Shown here in pieces: positions 16,198 to 25,502 of a stretch of 45,766 nt of DNA. The notes under the pieces are model-generated. The model had not been told where the DNA came from. It did no database searches and was given only the letters and a program-made list of their open reading frames with translations. The DNA is from a virus: IMG/VR virus record IMGVR_UViG_3300031746_000045, positions 1 through 45,766 of that record; one strand, given 5' to 3'. The position numbers and the translations under genes are program-made. How positions within the stretch are numbered: the stretch's first letter is position 1; every line of letters starts with the position of its first letter.

Positions 16198-18443
16198 TAT
16201 TCTAACCCCGCTCCAATTCTTGCTTTATTTTTCCTGTCTGCTTCTGGTTTTATAGTTTGCCTATTTAAAGCTGCCAAATTTCCCTCTTGGTCCATGACAA
16301 TTTTTTCTAACTCAGTTAAACGACCTTGTAAACCCATCAATAAAGATGTTCTTATTGATGGACCTAGTGCACCCTCGATTCTGCCTGATTGGTCAATCAT
16401 TTTTTTTATGGCTTCGATTTCTTCATTAACTTTTATAGTTTCTAAATCTATTTTACGTCCTCCAACCTCTATAAAACCACTTCCTACGGGTTCTTTAGCC
16501 CCCTTACCTTTTGGTACTCCTTCTTTATTATTTTTACCAAGCCAATCAATCTCTGCTAAAGCCGCTATCTTTATTTTTATTTCTTCTAAAGTAGCCAGCC
16601 AATCTTTCCTAAAATTTTCATTTAATAACAATAAAGGGGCATGTACAGCCAAAAGACCCATGCCAAGCAATTTAATAGAGGGGCCTAAAGCTTGTACTAA
16701 AATAAACAAAGCAGCAAAAGCACCCTGAACAACTGACAATTCAGCAATAAAACTTCCCAAAGTCCAAGATGCCACAGCAATACCTATAACAGCAACAATT
16801 GGCCAAATAAATAATAAAATAGATTTTAAAGCACCTAGAGCGACTGCTCCCAACGTAATCTTTAAACCTAAAGATGCCCATAAAGCATTTAAAGCAACCA
16901 TTAAAAATACAATATTTAATAATCCTCCAAACAACTGTAAAATTAAAATAGAAATAATAACTAAAGGCCTTGCCGCATTTCTAAAACCTTCAGGAAGAGC
17001 CATCCAAGCAGACGATATACCTTGTATGATTCCTATTACCATCTTGCCAAGGCCTATAAAAACATTAAAAGTATCTTTTACTATTGCTCCGATTTCCCCT
17101 TTTTTAAAAGACTCAATAAAACCTTCTATGCCTTTTTTAATGCTGCTAAAAAATTGTAAAACATCCTTTGCCGTTAATTTAGACAACCATTCTTTAAAAT
17201 TTGCCGCCAATTCTTTTATTAATCCGGTAATAGGTTTTAGAGCATCCTGCACACCTTTAATAATGGTACTAAATATCCCCATCCTATTACCAATATTTAC
17301 AATATCAACCACAAAATTCCTAACAAAAAATATTGCTTCAGCCAATGGCTTTTTAAATTTTTCTGAAAAAGCTAAACCTAAATCAACAACAGATGCTATT
17401 AAATCTCGTACACGCCCTTTTACGGTAGTTCTAAATGCTTGGGCCATATTCTCAGCAGCCCCTTGCGAATTCTCTAAATCATTTGTAAGTTTTCTAAGAG
17501 CCTCTGCCCCCCTACCTAGTAATGCCACCATACCAGGACCACCACGTTGACCAAATACTTCCATAGCTTGAGATGCAGTCATTCCAGCCGTTTTTAAATC
17601 CTGTAAAATTGATGCAAACGGTCTTAATTTTCCAGAAGAAGTAACAGAGGTAACTCCTAATTCTTTTAATATTTTTTCAGCCTTGGCTGTTGGGGCCATA
17701 AGTTCAGAAAAAGCTCGACGAAGAGTAGTCCCCGCCATGCTCCCGCGAATTCCTGAATCTGACAAAAGACCAATGGCGGCTACGGTCTCTTCAATAGATA
17801 CTCCAAAACCTGCGGCTACTGGGGCCACATATTTAAAAGCCTCCCCCAAATCACTAATATCCGTACTAGCTTTTGATGCACCCAAAGACATAATATCAGT
17901 TACTCTTCTAGCATCACTTGTTTCTAAATTAAATCCACGTAATGCAGATATTACTATTTCAGAGGATTGTGCTAACTCTAAATTATCTGCGATTGCCATA
18001 TTCATAACTGGACCGATAGAATCTATAACTTCCTTGGTATTAAAACCAGCTCTTGCTAAAATCTGCATACCTTCAGCAGCATCAATAGCAGAAAATAAGG
18101 ATTCCCTACCCAATTCTAGAGCTTTATTAGTCATTTCAGAAAGAGAACTTGCAGTAGCATTCCCTCCTTCTTTCATAATAGTAAATGCCCTCATCATTTC
18201 ATCTTCAAACTCTGACCCAGCACCCGCAGCCAAAATAAAACTACCAACTAAAGCACCAAGTCCAATTTGCAAACCTTTTATTGCCACATCTGTTATCTGG
18301 CTAAACGCTGACGAAATACCCCCAGTCAAACCCTCGCTCAATAATGCAAAGTCTCTAATTAACGAAGAAGCTTGTGCTAAGTTTGCACGAAGTTTTGAAG
18401 TTGTGGCTGAAATTTCAACCGTTATCTCCCCTATTTTTACCAC
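16197..18443 (-). CDS. Tail tape measure protein
   Basis: 748 residues. The N-terminal third carries the TP901/phage-tail-minor pattern (a long Ala/Gly helical domain with GFGVSIEETVAAIGLLSDSGIR and AGTTLRRAFSEL). The middle has a hydrophobic region with several potential membrane-spanning stretches (about 500-620), as in other tape measures that enter the host membrane. The C-terminus is helical. It sets tail length during assembly and probably helps DNA enter the cell. At about 0.15 nm per residue, a tail near 110 nm would be expected. Confidence 0.92.
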   Translation of the reverse strand: MVKIGEITVEISATTSKLRANLAQASSLIRDFALLSEGLTGGISSAFSQITDVAIKGLQIGLGALVGSFILAAGAGSEFEDEMMRAFTIMKEGGNATASSLSEMTNKALELGRESLFSAIDAAEGMQILARAGFNTKEVIDSIGPVMNMAIADNLELAQSSEIVISALRGFNLETSDARRVTDIMSLGASKASTDISDLGEAFKYVAPVAAGFGVSIEETVAAIGLLSDSGIRGSMAGTTLRRAFSELMAPTAKAEKILKELGVTSVTSSGKLRPFASILQDLKTAGMTASQAMEVFGQRGGPGMVALLGRGAEALRKLTNDLENSQGAAENMAQAFRTTVKGRVRDLIASVVDLGLAFSEKFKKPLAEAIFFVRNFVVDIVNIGNRMGIFSTIIKGVQDALKPITGLIKELAANFKEWLSKLTAKDVLQFFSSIKKGIEGFIESFKKGEIGAIVKDTFNVFIGLGKMVIGIIQGISSAWMALPEGFRNAARPLVIISILILQLFGGLLNIVFLMVALNALWASLGLKITLGAVALGALKSILLFIWPIVAVIGIAVASWTLGSFIAELSVVQGAFAALFILVQALGPSIKLLGMGLLAVHAPLLLLNENFRKDWLATLEEIKIKIAALAEIDWLGKNNKEGVPKGKGAKEPVGSGFIEVGGRKIDLETIKVNEEIEAIKKMIDQSGRIEGALGPSIRTSLLMGLQGRLTELEKIVMDQEGNLAALNRQTIKPEADRKNKARIGAGLE

Positions 18444-18452
18444 GCAGTACTC

Positions 18453-18701
18453 CTATATTATAATTTCTTTTCTTCCATCTTCTCTAACAGTTTCTTTACC
18501 GCCTAAAGCTTTTAAATCAGCTATATCGTCTGAGTTTTCTTCACTACTACTTTGTTTATCATATCTAGCTCGTATGGTCTGTAGTAATGTTGTTATTTGC
18601 CCCAAATCTAGGGACTTAATATACTCTATAGTCCACCCATACTCCTTAGCCAAAATATCAATAATAGTAGCCCAATCTATATCATAGGCATTATCTAACA
18701 T
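18453..18701 (-). CDS. Tail assembly chaperone-like protein (distal member)
   Basis: 82 residues, lying between the 101-residue protein and the tape measure, where lambda-type phages encode the second tail assembly chaperone. The N-terminus (MLDNAYDIDWATIIDILAKEYG) resembles the helical GpT-like part. It starts 4 bases after the previous stop. In many phages these two frames are joined by a ribosomal frameshift; here a separate start is present and the upstream extension of this frame meets a stop within six codons, so simple re-initiation is more likely. Confidence 0.65.
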   Translation of the reverse strand: MLDNAYDIDWATIIDILAKEYGWTIEYIKSLDLGQITTLLQTIRARYDKQSSSEENSDDIADLKALGGKETVREDGRKEIII

Positions 18702-18705
18702 TATA

Positions 18706-19011
18706 TTAATCTGTTACTTTAGTTTTTTGTCCAACAATAACTTTAATAATATCTTGAAGGTCTGACAAATCTACTAATTTACCTACCTCGGATTCTTCTA
18801 TCGTATTTGAACCCTTTAAAGCAATATAGGCCAGGTGTTTAATATCCTTTAATAATTCTACATTAACATCTGCTTGCTTATTCTCTAACTTAACTACTAA
18901 GGGCCATATTTCTATTAAATCATCAATAGGCAATGGTAAAACAGTATACTCATTGTTATCTCTCAAAGTAATAGATATGCCTTTCCTTTTAATAACATTT
19001 TCATTAGCCAT
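18706..19011 (-). CDS. Tail assembly chaperone-like protein (proximal member)
   Basis: 101 residues from the ATG at 19011, which has AAGGAGA about 7 bases upstream. A longer frame reaching 19080 would overlap the tail-tube gene by 28 bases and lacks such a signal. The sequence is mostly helical with an acidic centre and begins with a strand pair (RKGISITLRDNNEYTVLPLP) typical of GpG-type chaperones. Order (tube, chaperone pair, tape measure) supports the call. Confidence 0.65.
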   Translation of the reverse strand: MANENVIKRKGISITLRDNNEYTVLPLPIDDLIEIWPLVVKLENKQADVNVELLKDIKHLAYIALKGSNTIEESEVGKLVDLSDLQDIIKVIVGQKTKVTD

Positions 19012-19052
19012 TTGTATCTCCTTGTTATTTCTATTAATAATCTGCACTGTTA

Positions 19053-19418
19053 TTAAATTTCCGTATCTTTCTTTCTCCACTCTAACTTTGTAGCAACAAA
19101 GGCATTCTGAGCAGAGGTTACTTCAGCCGAGATTAAAACCATATTAGTTAAAGAAACGACTAGCCCACCAGAATTAGCACCTGCCTCTAGCTCTAAGGTT
19201 TCTGCAACACCAAAAACCGGCTCTGTTGCGTCATAATCTGCCGATTCTGCACTAACTGATAAAGACTGGTCCCCAGGAACGATGTCTAAAGGATATCTAT
19301 AATCCCCACCACGAAACTCTTGAGGATTGCCATCATATCTGACTGTAATACCTGTACAGACTCCTATATATACGGAGCCTCGTTTAATTTTTCCAACAGA
19401 AAATTTTCTAGTACCCAT
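19053..19418 (-). CDS. Probable tail tube protein
   Basis: 121 residues, beta-rich, with a strong ribosome binding site (GGAGG) before the ATG. The strand pattern (KRGSVYIGVCTGITVRYDG, then SLSVSAESADYDA and LVVSLTNMVLISAE) and position between the tail terminator and the chaperone pair fit the major tail protein, which polymerises as hexameric rings around the tape measure. It is short for a tube protein, so it could be one of two tube-like proteins together with its 87-residue neighbour. Confidence 0.55.
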   Translation of the reverse strand: MGTRKFSVGKIKRGSVYIGVCTGITVRYDGNPQEFRGGDYRYPLDIVPGDQSLSVSAESADYDATEPVFGVAETLELEAGANSGGLVVSLTNMVLISAEVTSAQNAFVATKLEWRKKDTEI

Positions 19419-19448
19419 TTTTATTTCCTCCTTTTTTATTTATTTAAC

Positions 19449-19712
19449 TTATACACCAACAACTAAAACAATTACATGTTTAGTTACACAAAGAACATCT
19501 GTTATAGTAATAACATTCGTTAATACTGTAGCAGTATATACTGCTGCGTCTGACAAATCAATAACTTTTACAACATTAGCAGTTGTTAAAGCAGCTACGG
19601 TAATAGTATCGTCTTTACTAATTGAAGTAACTTCCAAAGTCAAATGCTTTTTTAAATTAGTAACAGTTTGTCCCTGCCCCTGGTCTTTTACTACATAAGT
19701 CTTGTCTGACAT
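19449..19712 (-). CDS. Small beta-rich virion protein
   Basis: 87 residues, rich in Thr and Val, almost entirely predicted as beta strands (TVTNLKKHLTLEVTSIS, TITVAALTTANVVKVID). It has a strong ribosome binding site (GAAGGAGG). It sits between the tail terminator and the probable tube gene and may be a tube-associated or decoration protein. No family recognised. Confidence 0.55.
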   Translation of the reverse strand: MSDKTYVVKDQGQGQTVTNLKKHLTLEVTSISKDDTITVAALTTANVVKVIDLSDAAVYTATVLTNVITITDVLCVTKHVIVLVVGV

Positions 19713-19737
19713 TTTTATTCCTCCTTCTTAAATAATT

Positions 19738-20151
19738 TTAACAATCTCCACCATACCCTTCCATAACAACATCAAAAGTCATTACTAAATGAAAAACTTT
19801 TGTATCATCTTCCCATACCGGTATACTATTTGCTTTCCATAATTGATAAACTTTTGGGTCATTTGTTAAATAAGATTTTTTATCTATATTTAATAATATT
19901 TGTTTAGCAATTAATCCTGCCGTAGTCCTACATCCTGAACCCTTTGTCCATACATTTATTCTTAAATCTGGAAAATAATCATTAGTTAAAGAATCTGTAG
20001 GCCCGTCAGAAGCCTCTATAGTAACTTGGGGATAATCTGATTCTATATTTCCAACGAATTTTCCTTCCATATAAATTCTACTGCCGACATAAGTTGTAAT
20101 AGTCGAATCTGCCAATAAATTATCTCTAATTAATTTAATTAAGTCTAACAT
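19738..20151 (-). CDS. Tail terminator / completion protein
   Basis: 137 residues with the alpha-beta pattern of the GpU/DUF3168 group: an N-terminal helix (MLDLIKLIRDNLLADSTI), a strand around YPQVTIEAS, a central RINVWTKG strand, and a C-terminal strand FHLVMTFDVVMEG. Such proteins cap the growing tail and join it to the head. It follows the gp10-like protein by one base, which is the usual order in siphoviruses. Confidence 0.72.
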   Translation of the reverse strand: MLDLIKLIRDNLLADSTITTYVGSRIYMEGKFVGNIESDYPQVTIEASDGPTDSLTNDYFPDLRINVWTKGSGCRTTAGLIAKQILLNIDKKSYLTNDPKVYQLWKANSIPVWEDDTKVFHLVMTFDVVMEGYGGDC

Positions 20152-20152
20152 A

Positions 20153-20590
20153 TTATTCTGCCAAAGTGTGTGTTAATATTCCTTCTTTGCCACCGCCATA
20201 ATATTTTCCAACCGCAGATTTCTCTATAGCCGTATCCATAGCGCTCTTAAATTTTTCTAACATTAGCATTTTATTTTTATTTATAGCAGGAACTAAAAAT
20301 GGATGACCTTCTGGTTTACCGCTCCAACCAAGCTCATTAAAGATGCTATATTTGGCACTACTTCTAACTTGCCCAATTATAACAACGCCTCTAGCTTTAC
20401 TAATAATTCTACCAGTAATATGTTCTCTTAAAAAACCTGTATCAACTGGAGCAAAATATTTAGCATCTGTCATAACAGAATCAACAACCTCAACCATCTT
20501 TTGGCCTAATTCACTATAGGCTATGTCGTTGAATTTCTGTATTTTATTTATTACTTCTTCTGCCCCTACTACTTTTGCACTAACTTCCAT
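20153..20590 (-). CDS. HK97 gp10-like head-tail joining protein
   Basis: 145 residues. The family signature is visible: an N-terminal helix, APVDTGFLREHI (residues about 50-61), a middle IFNELGWSGKPEGHPFLVPA segment and a C-terminal helix. These proteins act at the neck between head and tail. It is preceded by the stopper-like gene (gap 9 bases) and followed by the tail terminator (gap 1), the standard neck order. Confidence 0.85.
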   Translation of the reverse strand: MEVSAKVVGAEEVINKIQKFNDIAYSELGQKMVEVVDSVMTDAKYFAPVDTGFLREHITGRIISKARGVVIIGQVRSSAKYSIFNELGWSGKPEGHPFLVPAINKNKMLMLEKFKSAMDTAIEKSAVGKYYGGGKEGILTHTLAE

Positions 20591-20599
20591 AATTAATCC

Positions 20600-21043
20600 T
20601 TAAAGCTGGTCCAAACGAGTTAAACGTAATTCCTTATGATGTAGTTTACTACGTTCAAATAAATCTTCCACCAATAAAACCAAATACTTCCTAGTTCCCA
20701 ACTCAATTATATCATTTTCTATTACATTCTCACCTGGACAAACAAAACCACGATAATCAGAAGTAATAAGACCACCTTGCGCTTCTACCTTGAAACCTGT
20801 CGCCGACCTGTTTCTATCTGGGTCAATTCTTATTTTCAATGCGGAGTTAATTATTGGAGCAGTTGGAGAAAACATTATAACCTCTCCCCATTCGTTGACC
20901 TTTTTTACTGCTTCTTCACTTGAATAACTTCGTTTTTGCACAGCCGTCTGATTCAACAAAGCCTCAAAATTAGCATCACAAGGGTCTCTTACAATTGCTT
21001 GTATATTAAATTGTGTGTATATTTTTTTATTTGTATCTACCAT
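20600..21043 (-). CDS. Probable head closure (stopper) protein
   Basis: 147 residues, beta-rich in its second half, with the motif order DYRGFVCPGENVIENDIIEL then KYLVLLVEDLF and a His-rich end (HHKELRLTRL). This resembles head-closure proteins that plug the connector after packaging. Position directly before the gp10-like and terminator genes agrees. Assignment rests on pattern and order. Confidence 0.6.
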   Translation of the reverse strand: MVDTNKKIYTQFNIQAIVRDPCDANFEALLNQTAVQKRSYSSEEAVKKVNEWGEVIMFSPTAPIINSALKIRIDPDRNRSATGFKVEAQGGLITSDYRGFVCPGENVIENDIIELGTRKYLVLLVEDLFERSKLHHKELRLTRLDQL

Positions 21044-21387
21044 TATAATACCTTAATTACTTTATTTATTATATTTATAGTTGGTTTTTCTTTGCCTTCT
21101 ATTAAACATAATTCCAACCAATTATTGTCTCCTAAACTCTTAAAAATCTTCCTAGCAAGCATTCTAGTTTGTTCTGTATTTGTGTCCAGTATGAAATCAT
21201 CAGTCTGCCAAAATAGGCTTTTAGAGCCTTTTCTAGCAGATAATGTATAAAGTTTCTTGTCTTCTCTTTGAAGTTGGATGGATGTTATATCTTCTGACCA
21301 GTTTTTCCTAAAGGAAACTTCATTAGAATCCCAATCAGAAGTTGTAGTTTGCCCATCTTTTTTGTGTAATAGCCAACGGGTTCCCAT
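21043..21387 (-). CDS. Hypothetical neck-region protein
   Basis: 114 residues, basic, with strands flanking a central helix. No family recognised. It is the first gene after the promoter-like element at 21538 and the hairpin terminator at 21399, and overlaps the stopper-like gene by one base. There is no clear Shine-Dalgarno sequence between the terminator U-tract and the ATG. Probably a neck or tail component. Confidence 0.65.
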   Translation of the reverse strand: MGTRWLLHKKDGQTTTSDWDSNEVSFRKNWSEDITSIQLQREDKKLYTLSARKGSKSLFWQTDDFILDTNTEQTRMLARKIFKSLGDNNWLELCLIEGKEKPTINIINKVIKVL

Positions 21388-21392
21388 AAATG

Positions 21393-21422
21393 AAAAATCC
21401 TCATAGGCCCAAGCTTATGAGG
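21393..21422 (-). terminator. Intrinsic terminator or attenuator in the leader of the neck/tail block
   Basis: On the minus strand, CCTCATA and TATGAGG (21416-21422 and 21399-21405) form a 7-base-pair stem that can extend by two more pairs past one mismatch, closing a TTGG loop. It is followed by ATTTTTC. It lies about 110 bases downstream of the promoter-like element at 21538 and only 5 bases before the ATG at 21387. It could end transcripts from upstream virion genes, or attenuate the leader. Confidence 0.68.
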
Positions 21423-21537
21423 TTAATTTAGACTACTTGACTCATTCACTTGTGGCCTAATTTTATATAACCCAAATATCTTCAATGACTTGTGATTATT
21501 TTGGCCCAATATGTATATAATTACTACCCTACATATA

Positions 21538-21569
21538 TATTATACGATAAAAAAGAACAATTGGGACAA
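21538..21569 (-). promoter_or_regulatory. Late promoter-like element, copy 1
   Basis: The minus strand reads TTGTCCCAA, 13 bases, TCGTATAATA. The same two blocks with the same 13-base gap occur at 29488 and 40757. TATAAT is a perfect -10 box; TTGTCC would be an off-consensus -35 with a 19-base spacer. AT-rich sequence (ATTTTAAAAT) upstream could be an UP element. It lies in the 199-base gap ahead of the neck and tail genes. Confidence 0.75.
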
Positions 21570-21586
21570 TATATTTTAAAATAGTT

Positions 21587-22096
21587 TTAAGAAGTATACG
21601 AAAATTTCATTAAAAAATCTATAAGTCTAACCCCTGGAACACTTTCAGTAGAAGGAATAGCTATCTTTTGCTTTATATGAGCTTCCCCACCAACTCCAAT
21701 ATCATCAGGATTAGAGCCTCCAGCACTTGAATCATTTAAAGCTGCTGCATTTGCTAAACTATCCATTTGAGAGGTTCTTAGGTTATATTCATATATGCCA
21801 TCATGATTTACATCTATTAAAAATCCTTTAGATGCGCTTGCATCTCCCCATGCTTTTAATTCATCAAAATCCAATAAAGCAGTCTGACCACCATCATAAG
21901 TTCCAGTAAATTGCTGACAATAAAACTTGCAATCCGTTATTTCATTTAGCCCATTATGCCTTATATAAATATCTTCTGGGTATGTTTCTTTTCCATTTGC
22001 TACATTGCCATGATTAATCCCAGAATTAGTCCCCTTCAAAACATCGGCTATATCTTGGCCACTGGAAACTCTACTAAAGGTTACAGTAACTACCAT
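21587..22096 (-). CDS. Hypothetical virion protein with possible calcium-binding loop
   Basis: 169 residues, beta-rich. It contains DVNHDGIYEY (about residues 94-103), which matches an EF-hand/dockerin-like calcium loop (DxNxDG). It overlaps the connector gene by one base and is the last gene before promoter copy 1. Possibly a decoration or neck protein; the family is not recognised. Confidence 0.65.
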   Translation of the reverse strand: MVVTVTFSRVSSGQDIADVLKGTNSGINHGNVANGKETYPEDIYIRHNGLNEITDCKFYCQQFTGTYDGGQTALLDFDELKAWGDASASKGFLIDVNHDGIYEYNLRTSQMDSLANAAALNDSSAGGSNPDDIGVGGEAHIKQKIAIPSTESVPGVRLIDFLMKFSYTS

Positions 22097-23049
22097 TACA
22101 CAACCCTCATTTTTCTTGTTCTATAGATTCTTAAAATATTCTTGGCACTAAAAACATCTTCTTCTAACCTATCTGCAACACTCTTTGCTTCATAAACATC
22201 GTCTTTTATAGAACTTTGACTTCCTTCTTTATATCTGTATTCACCTATTTGTTCTTCTGTAATATTTCCAAATTTTATTTCTCCAGAATTTACTAAACTA
22301 GTAAAGGCTATTTGAGAAGCTACGACAGTCGCAGCCCACTCAATTTCATCAGGAACAGATGCTCTACCATATTTATATGTTACTTCTATCTTCTGCCTTC
22401 CATAAATAAATGCCCCAACATTATAAATATTCCCAACAAAATCATCAGCAAGTTTTATGATTCCTTCACCCTCATAAATTAAATAATCATCAACATCCAT
22501 TACTTCGCCATCATTCTTAATTTCTGTTACGGACACGACTGGAAAATTATCCAAAAATAATACACTTTGCCCAGATTTATTTATATCATATTTTTCAGTT
22601 ACTGTTTTTTCTCTAAAAATACAATTACAATACAAATCAATATAATAAGTTGCCCACTCAATCCAATCGTCTTCTATTTTATCAGTATCCACGCCAAGAT
22701 ATTTAGCTACCTTTGTTTTAGATGTATATAATGTTCCAGGAGTCCCTGTGCTACTATCAATTATTCTAAGTTGTTCGTTAGCTTCAGCGTATTGGCCATC
22801 CAAAATTGCCTGATATTCAATAGTATACTCAGTTAAATCAGCGTCGGCAGGGACATTCCATTTATAATAATACATTGTCTCTACCCCAAAAGACATGGCA
22901 GCCTCATTAACATCTGTAATAACAACATTGCTACTATTGATATGCCTAATAGTAATTTTTGCATCTGTAACAGTAGTTGCTTCTTTGCCTTCTAAGGTCA
23001 AAAAATTTGCATATAATGTATGTTCTTGGTTTCTTTCATAGGATTCCAT
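22096..23049 (-). CDS. Head-tail connector (adaptor) with extra N-terminal beta domain
   Basis: 317 residues. Residues about 1-95 form a beta-sandwich-like domain that is paralogous to the whole product of the upstream gene (shared pattern ITIRHIN-S-V-ITDVNEA-M and YYYKW-VP-DA). Residues about 108-317 look like a gp6/gp15-type adaptor: a helical start (TKVAKYLGVDTDKIEDDWIE), FPVVSVTEIKNDG strands, and a C-terminal helical part rich in charged residues. It would join the portal to the stopper ring. The N-terminal domain would project outward. Confidence 0.72.
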   Translation of the reverse strand: MESYERNQEHTLYANFLTLEGKEATTVTDAKITIRHINSSNVVITDVNEAAMSFGVETMYYYKWNVPADADLTEYTIEYQAILDGQYAEANEQLRIIDSSTGTPGTLYTSKTKVAKYLGVDTDKIEDDWIEWATYYIDLYCNCIFREKTVTEKYDINKSGQSVLFLDNFPVVSVTEIKNDGEVMDVDDYLIYEGEGIIKLADDFVGNIYNVGAFIYGRQKIEVTYKYGRASVPDEIEWAATVVASQIAFTSLVNSGEIKFGNITEEQIGEYRYKEGSQSSIKDDVYEAKSVADRLEEDVFSAKNILRIYRTRKMRVV

Positions 23050-23059
23050 AATTCATCTC

Positions 23060-23362
23060 CTAACCCACGATTTGTATAAGTTCATTTTCTTCTTGGTATT
23101 CTCCATCACAAACAGCCTGAAACTCTACTGAATGGTTACCTATAAAAGCATCAGAAGGAACAACCCATTTATAATAATATGTGCTCTCCGCTACTAAAAA
23201 CATAGTAGCTTCATTAACATCAGTAATAAGAACATCACTATTATTAATATGTCTTATAGTTATACGTGGATTAATAACAGTAGAAGGTTCTTTATCTTCT
23301 ATTGTTAAAAAGGTATGATACAATACCACAGTATCACTACGTTCATAACATTGACAATTCAT
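23060..23362 (-). CDS. Small beta-domain protein, paralogue of the connector N-terminus
   Basis: 100 residues. Nearly the whole protein aligns with residues 1-95 of the next gene: ITIRHINNSDVLITDVNEATM and YYYKWVVPSDA have close counterparts there. It ends 10 bases before that gene, so this is a tandem duplication of a domain, once alone and once fused to the adaptor. The domain resembles BppU-type or Ig-like virion domains. Probably a decoration or neck-whisker protein. Confidence 0.7.
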   Translation of the reverse strand: MNCQCYERSDTVVLYHTFLTIEDKEPSTVINPRITIRHINNSDVLITDVNEATMFLVAESTYYYKWVVPSDAFIGNHSVEFQAVCDGEYQEENELIQIVG

Positions 23363-23388
23363 AATATATTTCCTTTTTTAAAATATTA

Positions 23389-24141
23389 CTAATTAGATAC
23401 TCCAGCAATTTTTTTAATTTGATAATAAGCTGAAGACGGCGGAGTAAAATTACTTGTCCAACGAGCAACGCCCTTTGAAATCCGAAATTCATCGAGATAA
23501 CCATTAAAACTCCCACCAGACCCAAATTGATTACCAATATAGAAAGAATCTGTATAATTATATAGAGTAGCTGAATTTGTATAATCGGCTCCGCTTTGAG
23601 AACCATCAATAAATATTTTCCAAATATTCCCTGTTCTAACTAATGCCACATGATACCAAGTATTAATTGTTGGTGTCCAATACCAAAGATTATCCATGTC
23701 AGTTACGTTATTTTCCAAATGTAATCGAAAACCCCCCCCACTTGGAAAATTATGTCGCCAATCAAACAACATATAATATTTGCCATCCCAAGGATTCTGG
23801 GCTTGTGAAAATATTGTATGGTATTGTGATACGGATGAAAAATTTATACAAAAATCCACCGTAAAATCCGTTGCACCAAAACAAAAGTCATCGGAATCTG
23901 GAATAGATAAACAAGTACCACTCGCACCATCAAAATATGCCGAATAAGTTCCAAACTTCTTTATTGTATCTGAAAAAGTAACACCATTATTTGTTACTGT
24001 TTTTGGAGTTGTTTCTGAATCTGTAACATTATTATCAAGATGAAGAAGTAATTTTGTATAAGAATCCAGCAAAAAACCTAACTGATTAATTTTACTAATA
24101 CTAGCATTAACCACCCCGCACACCTTCTTAATATTTCCCAT
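23389..24141 (-). CDS. LamG-domain virion protein
   Basis: 250 residues. Residues about 25-235 form a LamG/concanavalin-like jelly roll: LLHLDNNVTDS, the DFTVDFCINF strand, TWYHVALVRTGNIWKIFIDG, and the closing GYLDEFRISKGVARWTSNF. These domains bind sugars or proteins. The position among connector and fibre genes suggests a protein displayed on the virion surface. It starts behind the collagen-like gene with a gap of 11 bases. Confidence 0.83.
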   Translation of the reverse strand: MGNIKKVCGVVNASISKINQLGFLLDSYTKLLLHLDNNVTDSETTPKTVTNNGVTFSDTIKKFGTYSAYFDGASGTCLSIPDSDDFCFGATDFTVDFCINFSSVSQYHTIFSQAQNPWDGKYYMLFDWRHNFPSGGGFRLHLENNVTDMDNLWYWTPTINTWYHVALVRTGNIWKIFIDGSQSGADYTNSATLYNYTDSFYIGNQFGSGGSFNGYLDEFRISKGVARWTSNFTPPSSAYYQIKKIAGVSN

Positions 24142-24152
24142 CTATAAATCCC

Positions 24153-25442
<1,290 letters not shown>

Positions 25443-25473
25443 ATTCTATTCTCCTTGCTCCTTTAATTTATTA

Positions 25474-25496
25474 TACATAACAGAGCTAGTTATGTA
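25474..25496 (-). terminator. Inverted repeat between fibre genes, weak terminator candidate
   Basis: TACATAAC and GTTATGTA form an 8-base-pair stem with a 7-base loop, 7 bases after the stop of the 279-residue fibre gene. The 3' side is ATAATAAATT rather than a U-run, so it is a weak terminator at best, or an RNA processing or stability element. Confidence 0.35.
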
Positions 25497-25502
25497 ATAT
25501 TT

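Noticed and set aside
17683-18687. 334-codon plus-strand frame opposite the tape measure gene, and other long antisense frames in this area (16060, 17026)
   Set aside because: They lie entirely on the complement of a clear tape measure gene, have Ser/Pro/Ala-rich composition typical of antisense shadows, and have no ribosome binding site.
18699-18740. Programmed frameshift joining the two tail chaperone-like genes
   Set aside because: An AAAAAAC run is present near 18722-18729, but it is out of phase with the reading frame for a standard slippage, and the downstream frame has a stop only a few codons before its own ATG. Separate initiation explains both genes.
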